A stretch of 64,000 nt of DNA from CADCWN01 sp046328475 (GCA_046328475.1 JAXLWN010000025.1:23567-87566); one strand, 5' to 3'. Shown: positions 41,651 to 50,436, counted from the stretch's first letter. Numbers and translations are program-made. Notes: generated from the letters alone by a model not told the origin.

Positions 41651-41773
41651 AAGGCACCGGGCGAAGGCGGAGGCCAAGGTGGGGCTTGTTTGCCGCTGAC
41701 CCGCAACGCGCCCTGCGCTGCCTGCCTCCTCCTCTCTCCCTCAAGGGGAAGGGAGGTGCCGCCACAGCAGGGC

Positions 41774-42350
41774 CTATCCCCCGCACACCACGCGGCAGCG
41801 TCGCAGCGCATCATCGGCGTAGCGCTGGCGGGCGGCGGTGAGGGCGAGGGGCTTCTGCCGAGCCGCCGCGGCGCTTGGCGGCGGCGATGCCGCGCCGTTC
41901 GAGGGCGAGGGTGGCCCCGGCGATGGCGAGGTCGAGCCCTTCGTCGGGGAGGTCGAAGGTGGCGGCGTCGTTGGCGGGGAAGGGGTAGAAGGCCGCGATA
42001 GGCGACGATGAGCGCGGCGGTCGGCGGGTAGCCGAAGGCTGATCGCGCCGCCGAAGTGCGCCCAGCTTTGCGCCGCGCCCGCCTCGTGGCTGGTGCGGCG
42101 CGCGGCGCGGGATGGGGTGGCCGGCGGGGGTCGGCGGGGCCCGGCGGGCGTCGGTGGGCGGGGTAGTCGGTCTGGCCGTTGACGGCGACGATCGTGGTGG
42201 TGGCTTCGCGCGGGAAGCGCGCCCATGTCGCGCGCGGCGGCATTGCGCCAGCCATTCGTTCAGCTCGATATCCGACCAGAGCGGCGCGACCGGGTCGGTG
42301 TCTTCAAGCATCCGCCGCGGCCGCGCGCGGATGTCGGCGAGGGTGGGCAT
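41774..42350 (-). pseudogene. Phage head-tail adaptor-like protein, heavily frameshifted
   Basis: Begins MPTLADIRARPRRMLEDTD with PLWSDIELNEWLAQC, an opening shared by gp6-like/phage adaptor proteins of about 190 residues. Pieces in other frames follow: FPREATTTIVAVNGQTDYP, QSWAHFGGA, AFGYPPTAALIVAYRG, then YPFPANDAATFDLPDEGLDLAIAGATLALERR and a basic end ALTAARQRYADDALRRCRV. At least four frame changes are required, so no intact product can be made as written. In working phages this protein joins portal to tail. The start ATG at 42350 is weakly preceded by GAGG. Confidence 0.65.
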
Positions 42351-42360
42351 GGGAACCTCG

Positions 42361-42518
42361 AGTAGAGTAACGGTAGTGGCGGTGGCGAGGGTAGTTCGAA
42401 GGTGGAAGGTTCGAAAGTTCAGTTCACAGCCTTCCAACCTTTCAGCCTTCGAAACGTGCCCTTTCCTCGGCACTCGGCACTTTTCACTCGTTACTCGTTA
42501 CTCGTTACTCGTTACTGG
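42361..42518. repeat. Nested paired arrays in the portal-adaptor spacer
   Basis: The outer pair is AGTAGAGTAACGGTAG (42361-42376) with four CGTTACT units (42488-42516), which include the portal stop. The inner pair is a GGAAGGTTCGAAAG-type block (42396-42420) with its complement (42427-42453). The whole spacer would fold into two nested stems. Confidence 0.8.
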
Positions 42519-43806
42519 TCGCTCACTCGCGACGAGCGCCAGCTCTGCTCGGGGTCCTCGGTAGAGGTGGGCGAGGGCGGTGCGGCAGGAGTGCAGGCCG
42601 TGTTCGTGTAGAAGCGCGGATTTCGTTGCCGGACAGGCGTCGCGGTCGCCGGGGAGGATGGGGGACCAGAAGGCGGTGGTGCGGCGCAGGTCGCCGATGT
42701 CGAGGCCGCCGAAGCGGGCGAGGAGATCGAGGACGAAGGGCGTTGCGCCGCGCGAAGACGGAGTCCCAGACGCCGCGCCCCTTTCTGGATGAGGGGCTGG
42801 ATCTCGACTTCGAGCGCGGTGCCGCTGGTCGCGCCGGTCGCCGAACGCGGTGCGCGGCGTCTCGGCGAGATCGTGGAGGACGCGCGATAGAGCAGGTCGA
42901 TGTATTGCAGGTGCAGCCCGACCCCGCCGCCGCCGGTAAGATCGAGGAGGTAGGCCTTCGCGCCCTCGGGCAGTTCCCAGAGCGCGCCGGGGCCGACCTG
43001 GATGCCCTCGGCCGATTCGACATTCTCCAGCACGGCGATCAGGTTACCCGGGATTCGAGGATGCGCGACACGACTGCGGGGGCGGCCGCGCCCGATGTCG
43101 AGTAGATCGGCCAGAGTCGCTCGCCCCAGAACTCTTGCGGGCGCGGCGCGTTGGCGAAGATGACGTATGGCAGCCAGCCGAACGGATTTGGGCCATCACG
43201 GACGATGGCACCGCCGACGTTGAGGGTGTAGTGGTCGGGACGCCAGTCTTCGATGAGGGTTGTGGGGTTGAGCGTTGGTGCGTCTGTGCGTCCGTGCGTC
43301 GGCAGGGTTCCTTCTGACGCACTGATGTACTGACGCACTGACTAATCACCGCGCGGCGCTGCACCACGCGGGTCACGCGGCGCAGGTCGTCCAGTCCCAC
43401 CAGACTGAGGTGCTGCACATCGACGGGGGTGACCGAGGCGTTCTCGGTGGCGTCCCAGGTGACTTTGAACGCCATCGCGCCGAGGACTACCGCATCGATC
43501 ACGGCGTTGAAATCGACGGCGGCGAGATCGTTAGCGGCGTAGACCGCCGCCAGGGCTACTTCGGCGCGCAGGGCGCGATCCTGACGGCCGCCTCGTCTGT
43601 GCCGTCCGGTACGGCGGTGAAGATCACCGACCGAGGAAAGTAGGAGGCGACCTTGCGCACCAGCCCCGCGCGTAGTTCGCGGTCAGCCGCCGTTCGCCGG
43701 GAGAGGGTTTGCCCGGGCCCTGCCGCCCTTCGTAAATCGAATTCGCGATACCTGGCCCGCCGCGCCGCATCCGCGTCGCCCACAGGTCGTCAGCCAATGG
43801 CAGCAT
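42512..43806 (-). pseudogene. Phage portal protein, broken by frameshifts and an inserted repeat hairpin
   Basis: About 430 residues. GGAGGGCACG precedes the ATG at 43806. Pieces in order: MLPLADDLWATRMRRGGPGI, ERRLTANYARG, LVRKVASYFPRSVIF, AVYAANDLAAVDFNAVIDAV, FKVTWDATENASVTPVDVQH, DDLRRVTRVVQRRAV, IEDWRPDHYTLNVGG, NPFGWLPYVIFANAPRPQEFWGE, VLENVESAEGIQVGPGALWEL and GVGLHLQYIDLLYRA. This is the plan of a dodecameric portal with wing, stem and crown. At least five frame changes are needed, and a repeat hairpin at 43275-43343 sits between VVQRRAV and IEDWRPD. As written it cannot be made. Confidence 0.75.
43275..43343. repeat. Inverted 8-nt-unit arrays inside the portal gene
   Basis: Units GTGCGTCT, GTGCGTCC and GTGCGTCG (43279-43302) face CTGACGCACTGATGTACTGA (43314-43333) and CGCACTGAC. 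The arms pair; the centre is about 10 nt. This is the only array in the window that lies within a recognisable gene. Confidence 0.75.
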
Positions 43807-43837
43807 CGTGCCCTCCGATGGTTGAAGTGACCTGTAG

Positions 43838-43957
43838 CCGCAGAGGACGCCGAGGACATAGCGAGCAGAGAGGAGGAGGGATGGGCGAAGAAACGGATTA
43901 GACTCCTCTGTTGCCGCTGCCTCATATCTCGTCCCATGTCCTCCGCGAACTCTGCGG
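43838..43957. repeat. CGCAGAGGACG-type inverted repeat between capsid and portal genes
   Basis: CCGCAGAGGACGCCGAGGAC at 43838 pairs with GTCCTCCGCGAACTCTGCGG at 43938, the latter starting at the capsid stop codon (TAACCGCAGAG in gene sense). The spacer is again one long hairpin. Confidence 0.8.
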
Positions 43958-44871
43958 TTAAGTCGTCCTCTTTACGCTGGTGATGCCTTCCAGGGCGGCG
44001 CAGGCGATGTCGCGGAAGTTGACGACCGCGCTGTACCACTTGACGCGGCGGCGGGTGGCGTCCTTGGTCTCCAGGCTGCCCGACCTCTTCGATCTGCGCC
44101 GCCGTTGTGGATGCCGAGGACGCCGCGAGCGTAGCCGAACTGCCCGGCGTACATCGCGGAGCAGATGCCCGAGGAGGTGCCCACGGTGCGGTTGTCGAGG
44201 ATGAAGTCGTCCACGACGAGCGGGATGCCGTCGTAGAACTCGACACGGCGGCCGAACTGATCGACTTCCACCTCGATGATGTTGCTCGCGCTGCGGCGCA
44301 GCTGCTTCAGCTTGCGGCGGGTGCGCTTGCTGAGGAAGATCGCGTCCGGCTTGCCCGGCTTGACGAGGTCGATGAAGGCGTCCACGTCGTCCAGGGTCAG
44401 CGCGCCGCCATTGGCGTTGTTGTTGTTCGCCTTCAGGCGCTGGCCGGAGGGGATGAACTTGTGGAGGCCGTCGAACGACTTGGCATCGACGGCGGTGTCG
44501 CCGTTGAAGAAGGTGTCGGAGAACTTGCGCCCGACCGCCTTCGCCTTGGCGGCGACCACGGCCGCCGCCAGGTCGTTCGGGTTGGCGTAGGTCTGCTGGA
44601 GGAAGTTGTCCACGTCGGCGTCGCCGCCGAGGATCGCCAGTTTCGCCGTCTTCTGGCTGAAGGTCGGCGTCCCCTCGACCCAGGTGTCGCCGACCGCGTA
44701 GAAGTCGGCGGCGGGCAGCGCGTTCTCCTGGTTATAGGTCAGCGCGTTGCCGACCACCTCGGCGAACGGCAGGTAATTGAGCACCATGCTCTCCGAGACG
44801 ATCGTCTCGATCACGCCGCGCACCATCATGTCCTGGGTCAACTTGCTCGCCTCGACCAGTGTGAGGGCCAT
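43958..44871 (-). CDS. Phage major capsid protein (two indels near the C-terminus)
   Basis: About 303 residues; AAAGGAGCACCCCC precedes the ATG. MALTLVEASKLTQDMMVRGVIETI, LNYLPFAEVVGNALTYNQEN, ADFYAVGDTWVEGTPTFSQ, LAILGGDADVDNFLQQT, RKFSDTFFNGD, DAIFLSKRTRRKLKQLRR and VEFYDGIPLVVDDFI are typical of a HK97-fold major capsid family found in many tailed phages. After GVLGIHNGG the frame changes twice (near 44100 and 44080) to give AQIEEVG, then SLETKDATRRRVKWYSAVVNF and RDIACAALEGITSV. The second change is GGG for GG, suggesting a homopolymer indel. It would assemble the icosahedral shell. Confidence 0.85.
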
Positions 44872-44885
44872 GGGGGTGCTCCTTT

Positions 44886-44916
44886 CAGTCGTCAGTCGTC
44901 AGTCGTCAGTCGTCAG
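44886..44916. repeat. AGTCGTC array upstream of the capsid ribosome-binding site
   Basis: Four AGTCGTC units. In gene sense these are TGACGAC units ending directly at TGAAAGGAGC, the ribosome-binding region. No inverted partner is seen in the spacer. Confidence 0.85.
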
Positions 44917-44952
44917 AGGGAAGCAGTTGGGGAGCGGTGCCTGGTTGCCGAA

Positions 44953-45351
44953 TCACCGACCACTATCGGCGGAAAGGGCGAAGGCGATCTTCGCTTCCGG
45001 GGAGAGGTCGGCGTAGGCGGCGGGATCGAGCGCGCGGGTGCCGCCGCCGCGCGGGATGGCGGCGAGCGCGGAGCGGGTGGCGGCGTCCTTGACGCGGGTG
45101 TAGGCGGCGCGGGCGGTCTCGACGCTGGCGAGCAGGGTGTCGAGATCCGTGCCGCCAATCAGTTCGGGGACGGCTTCGGGGTTGGCGGCGACCAGCACAT
45201 CGCGCAGGCGCGCGAGCTGGTCGGCGGTCAGCGCGCCGGGGGCGAGGGAGGCGTTGTCGAGTGCCTGCTCCTGGTTGCCGGAGGATGCTGCGGGTTCCGC
45301 TTCGCCCGCGTCGGCGGACATGCCGAGGTTCGCCAGTTCCGCTGTTTCCAT
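44953..45351 (-). CDS. Phage scaffold-like small acidic protein
   Basis: 132 residues from the ATG at 45351, after GAAGGAGGCCAC. Rich in Ala, Glu, Asp and Leu with predicted helices: ELANLGMSADAGEAEPA, TADQLARLRDVLVAANPEAV, LDTLLASVETARAAYTRVKDAA, and a C-terminal YADLSPEAKIAFALSADSG. Size, acidity, helical content and position immediately before the major capsid gene are what one sees for capsid scaffolds. There is no sequence signature that proves it, and no head protease is found nearby. Confidence 0.6.
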   Translation of the reverse strand: METAELANLGMSADAGEAEPAASSGNQEQALDNASLAPGALTADQLARLRDVLVAANPEAVPELIGGTDLDTLLASVETARAAYTRVKDAATRSALAAIPRGGGTRALDPAAYADLSPEAKIAFALSADSGR

Positions 45352-45526
45352 GTGGCCTCCTTCGCCGGTACACCGGTGATCCGCTCGCGACATCTCCCTG
45401 ATGCCGCTACTTCACCGGACCCGAGGAGGGGGCCAAACCATGCCACATTGTGGATAATCTGCCTATATGAGCGAGATAACGGCCTAGAAAGCTGATAGTG
45501 GCCGGATACAAACGACGAACGAGGAA

Positions 45527-45647
45527 GGGACGGATTCTTCGCTCTCGCTCAGAATGACGCACGTAGGGCATAGTCTCCCATGGTGTCATCCTGAGCGCAG
45601 CGAAGGATCCGTCCCCCTCTTACGACGTACGACTCACGACGTACCCT
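45527..45647. repeat. About 85-bp palindromic element copy 3, plus CGTCGTA units at the ThDP-gene stop
   Basis: Arms GGATTCTTCGCTCTCGCTCA and CCTGAGCGCAGCGAAGGATC surround a 35-nt centre (45527-45613). From 45618 to the stop at 45648 lie TACGACGTACGACTCACGAC-type units, which in gene sense follow the TAG stop directly. The 296-bp interval 45352-45647 has no gene. Confidence 0.85.
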
Positions 45648-47270
45648 CTACACCCCGCGCTTCCGTCCGCGCGTCACCTGCCGCACCATCGGCAGCGAGG
45701 GGGTGACGTAGTCGATCACCATCGAGCCATTGAGGTCGAGACCTTCGCGGAGGGCTTCGCGCAGTTCGTCTGGCGTGGTCACGCGGCGGCCGGCGATGTT
45801 GAACGACTCGGCGAGCTTCACGAAGTCGGGGTTGACGAGGTCCGAGGCGATATGTCGCCCGCCGTAGCGGTTCCGCTGGATGCCGCGCACGTTGCCGTAG
45901 GCTCCGTCGTTGAAGACGATCGCCACCACGTCGAGCTTGTGCTGGTAGGCCGTCGCGAGGTCGGGCATGGTGTACATGAAGCCGCCGTCGCCGTTGGCCG
46001 AGATCACCTTGCGATCCGGGCGACCGGCCTTCGCGCCGAGCGCGGTGGCGAAGCCGTAGCCGAGCGTCCCCTGGTAGCCCGCGCCGAAGAAGGTGTGCGG
46101 CTCGTAGACCGGGAAGCCGATGTCGGCGAACGCGCCGATCTGGGTGATGTCGGCCACCAGCACGCCGTCGTCCGGCAACTCCTCGCGGATCACCTCGCCG
46201 ATCGCCGCCAGCGGCTGCAACTCGAAGAGCTGATCGGTCGCCAGCTCGCGCGCCGCCGCCACATCCTCCGCCCGCGACGCGCGCGAGAGGTTGTAGCGCC
46301 CGACCCGGTCGGCCAGCGCCGCCAGCCCGCGCGCCGCGTCGGCCACGATCCCGACGGTCGGCTGCCCGATCCGGCCCAGTTGCGCCGGATCGGCGTCGAG
46401 CCGCACCACCGGCAGGTCGTCGGTGCCCCAGTCGTTCTGCTGACGGTCGAAGCGGGTGCCGACCGCCAGCACCGCGTCGATCTTGTCCCAGACCTTGTGC
46501 CCGCCGAGCAGCGTCAGCGCCAGCGGGTGGCGGTCGCTGAGCGCGCCGCGCCCGTTCGGCGTCATGATCACCGGCGCTTGCAGCGTCTCGGCCAGGTTCT
46601 TCAGCGCCTCGCCCGCGTCGCGCGCACCGCCGCCCGCGACGATCGCCGGATACTTCGCGCGCCCCAGGATCTGCGCGGCCCGGTCGATGGCGTCCTCGTC
46701 CAGCGGCGCGTCGTCCCAACTCGTGACCGCATCGAGCAGACCCACCTCGGCGCGCAGCCCCATGATGTCGGGGGCCATTTCCAGTTCCACCGGCCCGCGC
46801 CGCCCGGTCAGGAGTTGCCGGAAGGCCTCGCGCACCGCCGCCGGGGCCGCGCCGGGCGTGTCGATCCGCTCGGCCCACTTGGTGATGTGGCGGATCATGC
46901 CGAGTTGGTCGGGGATCTCGTGCAGCGCGCCGATCCCGGCGTCGATCTGGTCGGAGGCGATCTGCCCCGCGATGCAGAGGACCGGCGCGTTGGTGGCGTA
47001 GGCGGTGCAGATGCCCGCACCCGCGTTCAGCAGGCCCGGACCCGGCACCACCAGACAGACCCCGACCTTCCCGGTCGCCTGGGCGTAGCCGAAGGCCATG
47101 TAGGCGGTCGTCTGCTCGTGCCGGGTGTGGATCACCCGGATATTGGAGCGCTCCTCGTAGAGCGCGTCGAAGATGTTGTCGAGTTGCGCGCCCGGCAGCC
47201 CGAAAATCGTGTCAACGCCGTACGCTTTGAGCGACTGGACAAGTGCCTGCCCCCCCGTCAGTTGCGCCAT
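45648..47270 (-). CDS. Thiamine-diphosphate-dependent enzyme of the acetolactate-synthase family
   Basis: 540 residues from the ATG at 47270 after GAGGGGTAGC. The N-terminal PYR domain has YGVDTIFGLPGAQLDNIFDAL and the activating Glu in IHTRHEQTTAYMAFGYA, with VCLVVPGPGLLNA. The central domain (about 195-330) has PAIVAGGGARDAG and LLGGHKVWDKIDAVLAVG. The PP domain has FGAGYQGTLGYGFATALGAK and the ThDP motif NGDGGFMYTMPDLATAYQHK ending in FNDGAYGN. It belongs to the ThDP family of acetolactate synthase, glyoxylate carboligase and 2-oxoacid decarboxylases. A lone gene without the regulatory subunit argues against biosynthetic acetolactate synthase. Substrate is open. Confidence 0.88.
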   Translation of the reverse strand: MAQLTGGQALVQSLKAYGVDTIFGLPGAQLDNIFDALYEERSNIRVIHTRHEQTTAYMAFGYAQATGKVGVCLVVPGPGLLNAGAGICTAYATNAPVLCIAGQIASDQIDAGIGALHEIPDQLGMIRHITKWAERIDTPGAAPAAVREAFRQLLTGRRGPVELEMAPDIMGLRAEVGLLDAVTSWDDAPLDEDAIDRAAQILGRAKYPAIVAGGGARDAGEALKNLAETLQAPVIMTPNGRGALSDRHPLALTLLGGHKVWDKIDAVLAVGTRFDRQQNDWGTDDLPVVRLDADPAQLGRIGQPTVGIVADAARGLAALADRVGRYNLSRASRAEDVAAARELATDQLFELQPLAAIGEVIREELPDDGVLVADITQIGAFADIGFPVYEPHTFFGAGYQGTLGYGFATALGAKAGRPDRKVISANGDGGFMYTMPDLATAYQHKLDVVAIVFNDGAYGNVRGIQRNRYGGRHIASDLVNPDFVKLAESFNIAGRRVTTPDELREALREGLDLNGSMVIDYVTPSLPMVRQVTRGRKRGV

Positions 47271-47297
47271 GCTACCCCTCCCTCGAATGCCGCATAC

Positions 47298-47322
47298 CCC
47301 TGCGCGCGGCGCGCAGGGTTTT
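47298..47322 (+). other. Hairpin plus T-run upstream of the ThDP-enzyme gene
   Basis: A 9-bp stem (CCCTGCGCG / CGCGCAGGG) followed by TTTT on the plus strand. It could stop antisense transcription into the 5' leader of the leftward gene, or act as a leader hairpin. Confidence 0.35.
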
Positions 47323-47411
47323 CCAGGTACTTCTGTTATCCCCACTAACAGTGTACCGCGCCTCGCCGATGCGAGCGAGTAGAGACGACTATACGCCGCG
47401 CAGCGCCGAAT

Positions 47412-47936
47412 CTATCTCAAAAAGAGCAGGCCTAACCGATCGCGTCCCTTCGGCTGGGGCGGCATGTGGTGTAGGAGGGCGCGAACCTCGGCAGGGGCGA
47501 TCGCAATGGCGCGACGGACGACATCGTCGCCAACCCGAGGATCGCCGCCCGCCGCCATTTCAAGGGCGAGCGCCGCATTGACGGCTGGCCCGAGCAGATG
47601 CCGCGCCTGGCGGATACCCGGCAGGCCCGTTTGCAAGTCGGTATGGGTATAGGCGACCGCTGCGGCTAGCGACGCCGCACGCGCTGCATACTTCGCTGGT
47701 TCAGCCACGTCTTTGCCCGCCCTGAACGCCGCCAGCGCGACGGTGCGCAGGTGCTTGTCGCGCGGCTTCCCCTGCCCGAATGCTCGGCCTGCCGCGATTG
47801 CTTCGCGCGGGCGCGCATCGGTCGGGTGGTGGCGCTCGAATATGGGCAGGGCTTGCCCGGCGCAATCGGCCGCCCACAGGGCCACAGCGCGCAGCAGCGC
47901 CTGCTCTTGCGTTGAGTTTCCCAGTTTGTCAGGCAT
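47412..47936 (-). CDS. Putative immunity-protein-like protein
   Basis: 174 residues from the ATG at 47936 after GGGGCGGAGTAC. The pattern RAVALWAADCAGQALPIFERHHPTDARPREAIAAGRAF followed by alternating Ala-rich helices (AALAAFRAG, YAARAASLAAAVAYTHTD) matches the small all-helical 'putative immunity protein' family (Imm-5 type) found beside polymorphic toxins in actinobacteria and others. WAADCA and DxRPREAI are its most recognisable parts. No toxin gene is adjacent in this window, so the protein may be an orphan or have another role. Confidence 0.6.
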   Translation of the reverse strand: MPDKLGNSTQEQALLRAVALWAADCAGQALPIFERHHPTDARPREAIAAGRAFGQGKPRDKHLRTVALAAFRAGKDVAEPAKYAARAASLAAAVAYTHTDLQTGLPGIRQARHLLGPAVNAALALEMAAGGDPRVGDDVVRRAIAIAPAEVRALLHHMPPQPKGRDRLGLLFLR

Positions 47937-48000
47937 GTACTCCGCCCCATTCCTCTGAGCGAAAATATCGACAGGGCGATTGCGGCGTGATTGCAGAATG

Positions 48001-48417
48001 CTAACCCTGAGCCGCGTCGCCCAAAAGATGGCGCAGCAGCACCGCTTTCAGCCAGGGGGCGATGTGCAGCTCGCGCAACGCCTGAGGCGGGAAGAAGCAC
48101 AACGCTGTTCCCTCGTTCAGTTCCAGTGCTTCGAGCGGTAGGTCAATCGCGCCGCTGAAGACGTTCAGCACAAAGCCTTCGGGGGTGACGAACCGCCCCA
48201 GTTCGGCCAAATCCCCGGCGACGAAGGCGATCTCCTCGATCAGTTCGCGCCGCACGGCCAGCTCGCTCGTCTCGCCCGGCTCGATCCCGCCGCCCGGCAG
48301 GCCCCAGGTGGCCGGATACGGAATCGTCGGGTCGTCGTCGCGTAATTGCAGCAGGATCTCTCCGGCTTCGTTCACCAGGATCGCGAGCGCCCCTTCGCGC
48401 TTCGGTAGCTGCTGCAT
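48001..48417 (-). CDS. Nudix hydrolase
   Basis: 138 residues, with GAGGGAGGGGC before the ATG. The Nudix box G-x5-E-x7-RE-x2-EE is complete in GGIEPGETSELAVRRELIEE, with Ala in place of the usual final Gly. ALAILVNEAGEILLQLRDDD and PATWGLPGGG precede it. The family cleaves nucleoside diphosphates linked to another moiety using Mg2+. The substrate cannot be predicted; the small size and the DPTIPYPATW substrate loop suggest a house-cleaning (d)NTP or nucleotide-sugar hydrolase. It stands alone with a short leader. Confidence 0.9.
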   Translation of the reverse strand: MQQLPKREGALAILVNEAGEILLQLRDDDPTIPYPATWGLPGGGIEPGETSELAVRRELIEEIAFVAGDLAELGRFVTPEGFVLNVFSGAIDLPLEALELNEGTALCFFPPQALRELHIAPWLKAVLLRHLLGDAAQG

Positions 48418-48567
48418 TGCCCCTCCCTCAGATTCGCCCGCTCAACGCCAAACCGGTACCCTTGTCGCAGTTGCAGGGGCCGCAACATCCGGCATACTTC
48501 GTGTAACAGCAGCCGTACACGCCCGCGAGGCGTGGGACGCTCGTTGCCGACGCGCGCTGGGGTGGGG

Positions 48568-49443
48568 ATGAAAGGCTCATCGTCCGTAAGAATCAAGCCG
48601 CACTGGCGCTCGGCGCTCGATCCGGTCTGGAACGGGCTGCGGGCCGTCCGCGAGGGCTATTACCCGCAAGCCTGGAGCGAGGAGGGGCTGCGCTGGCCCC
48701 TGCGGCTCGGCCTCGGCGCGCAGCGGCAGCAGATCGCGACAGCGCTGGGGATCGCCCAGTATGTCGAGGTGGGCAGCGGGCCACCGGTAGTCTTCCTGCA
48801 CGGCCTCGACGGCTCGTCGCGCTGGTGGGCACCGACACTGGAGGCGCTGGCCGGGCAGTTCCGCTGCCTCGCGCTCGAATTTGTCCGCTTCGACCGCTGG
48901 CGCGAGCAGTCGCGCGTCCCGCTGCCGCACACCAGCGCCTTTGTCGCCGCCTGGCTGGCGGCGCTCGGCATCGAGCGGGCCGATGTCGTCGGGCACTCGA
49001 TGGGGGGCTACACCGCCAGTAAGATCGCCATCGATTACCCCGCACTCGTCGGCAAACTCGCGCTGATCGCCCCCGCGATCCTGCCCCTCTCCGCCGCCTA
49101 TCTGCGCAACCTCGCCCGCGCCGCCCCGTTCCTCAGCACGATCGCGCCCGGCTTCGCCCCGACCCTGCTCGTCGATTCCCTGCGCACCGGACCGCTGCGC
49201 TGGCTCCGCTCGACGCTGGAACTGGCCCGCGCCCACCCGCTGCCGCTCGAACGGATCGCCGCGCCGACCCTGCTGCTCTGGGGCAAGTACGATCCGCTCG
49301 TGCCGAGCACCAACGGCCCGCTCGTCCGCGACCGCATCCCCAACGCGCGTCTCGTCATTCTGCCGCGCTCGCGCCACGTCCCGATGTTCGAGGCCCCGGT
49401 CGCCTGCAACACCGCCCTCAGCGACTTCCTCACCGGCGAATAA
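48568..49443 (+). CDS. Alpha/beta hydrolase
   Basis: 291 residues from the ATG at 48568, preceded by GGGGTGGGG. A 60-residue N-terminal extension leads to the core: PPVVFLHGLDGSSRWW (oxyanion loop), nucleophile Ser in VVGHSMGGYTA, Asp in LLLWGKYDPLVPS and His in LPRSRHVPMFEAP. These give a complete catalytic triad. The lid region between strands 6 and 7 is Leu/Ala/Arg-rich, typical of esterase/epoxide hydrolase-like enzymes. Neighbours (Nudix, J-domain protein) give no substrate clue. Confidence 0.88.
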   Translation: MKGSSSVRIKPHWRSALDPVWNGLRAVREGYYPQAWSEEGLRWPLRLGLGAQRQQIATALGIAQYVEVGSGPPVVFLHGLDGSSRWWAPTLEALAGQFRCLALEFVRFDRWREQSRVPLPHTSAFVAAWLAALGIERADVVGHSMGGYTASKIAIDYPALVGKLALIAPAILPLSAAYLRNLARAAPFLSTIAPGFAPTLLVDSLRTGPLRWLRSTLELARAHPLPLERIAAPTLLLWGKYDPLVPSTNGPLVRDRIPNARLVILPRSRHVPMFEAPVACNTALSDFLTGE

Positions 49444-49473
49444 TCGAGGGAACTTAATTCCAGGATTTGGGGC

Positions 49474-50436
49474 CTACCGCACCGGCAGCACGTCCACGTC
49501 GCGCACCCAGCCGAAGCGCCCGTCGGCCACCTCGAAGCGCCGCCAGAGGTAGCCACCCGCGTTGGCGCTCTCGCCGGTCGCCGCCAGCAACGTGCCGGGG
49601 GCCAGCGCGGGGCCGACGGTGGCAAAATTCGTCCCCGGCCCCGCGCGCAGATTCACCTGCACCGTAACGGCGATCCGGTCGGTCGCCCGGAACGAGGGCG
49701 TGGGGGTCGGTTCGGGCGGTGGTGCCTCGGTTGGCGGTGCCTCGGTCGGTGGCGGTGGCACTGGCGTCGCGGTTGGCGGCACGGCGTGGCGGTCGGCGCA
49801 AGCGTGGCGGTCGGCGCGAGCGTTGCCGTTGGCGATTGTCGCCGTGGGGGAGGGTGGTTCGGTTGCTGTCGGTCGGAAGGTCAGCGACGGCGTCGCGGGC
49901 GTCGGGGTGTCGGTTGGCGCTGCCGGGATTGTCGGGGTCGGCGCGCTCGATGGTGCAACGACCGCCACCGCCGTATTGGTCGGTGGGGCGGCGGTCGCGG
50001 CAAGCGTCGCCGTCTCCGTCGGCGGCACCGCCGCGACGACTGAGGGCACCGCCGTGGCCGTGGCCGTGCCGACCAGTTGCCCGATCGGGCCGCCATCGCC
50101 GACCAGCCGACTGCGCGCCCCCAGCACGATGACGATCGCGATCACCGCGACCCAGGCCGCCGCGACTCCCCACAGCCAGACCGGCAAGCGCCGCCGCGCG
50201 GTCGCCTTCTCGGGGAAATAGGCCGCGTCGTAGAGCGCGCGGGCCTCCGGGTTGCCGAGCACGGCAAACGCCTGCTCGATCTCCTCCTGGCTCGGCCCCG
50301 GCAGCGTCCGCGCCCGGTCGCGCAGCTGCCCCAGGCGAAAGCGCAGCGCCTTCCCCTGATAGGCGGCCTCGATCGCCGCCTGATCCGCCGTCGGCTCCAC
50401 CCCGAGGGTCTGGTAGTAGTTCGGCTCGCTCCCCAT
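49474..50436 (-). CDS. Degenerate J-domain, membrane helix and SH3b protein
   Basis: 320 residues. YYQTLGVEPTADQAAIEAAYQGKALRF and EEIEQAFAVLGNPEARALYD give helices I-II and III-IV of a J-domain, but the HPD tripeptide that activates Hsp70 is missing (RLGQLRDRARTLPG at that place). One membrane helix (WLWGVAAAWVAVIAIVIVLG, about 90-110) and a Thr/Pro/Ala-rich linker of 130 residues follow. The C-terminal SH3b domain (about 255-320) reads VTVQVNLRAGPGTNFATVG and RRFEVADGRFGWVRDVDV, a cell-wall or ligand-binding fold. The linker seems to lose the Pro-Thr-Ala-Thr register between 49780 and 49830, as if two compensating indels occurred there. Role unknown; membrane-anchored adaptor is inference. 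Confidence 0.8.
   Translation of the reverse strand: MGSEPNYYQTLGVEPTADQAAIEAAYQGKALRFRLGQLRDRARTLPGPSQEEIEQAFAVLGNPEARALYDAAYFPEKATARRRLPVWLWGVAAAWVAVIAIVIVLGARSRLVGDGGPIGQLVGTATATAVPSVVAAVPPTETATLAATAAPPTNTAVAVVAPSSAPTPTIPAAPTDTPTPATPSLTFRPTATEPPSPTATIANGNARADRHACADRHAVPPTATPVPPPPTEAPPTEAPPPEPTPTPSFRATDRIAVTVQVNLRAGPGTNFATVGPALAPGTLLAATGESANAGGYLWRRFEVADGRFGWVRDVDVLPVR

Noticed and set aside
44071..44105. Programmed frameshift in the capsid gene
   Set aside because: Two changes in quick succession, one at GGG versus GG, with no slippery heptamer or downstream structure evident; a sequence indel or decay is simpler.
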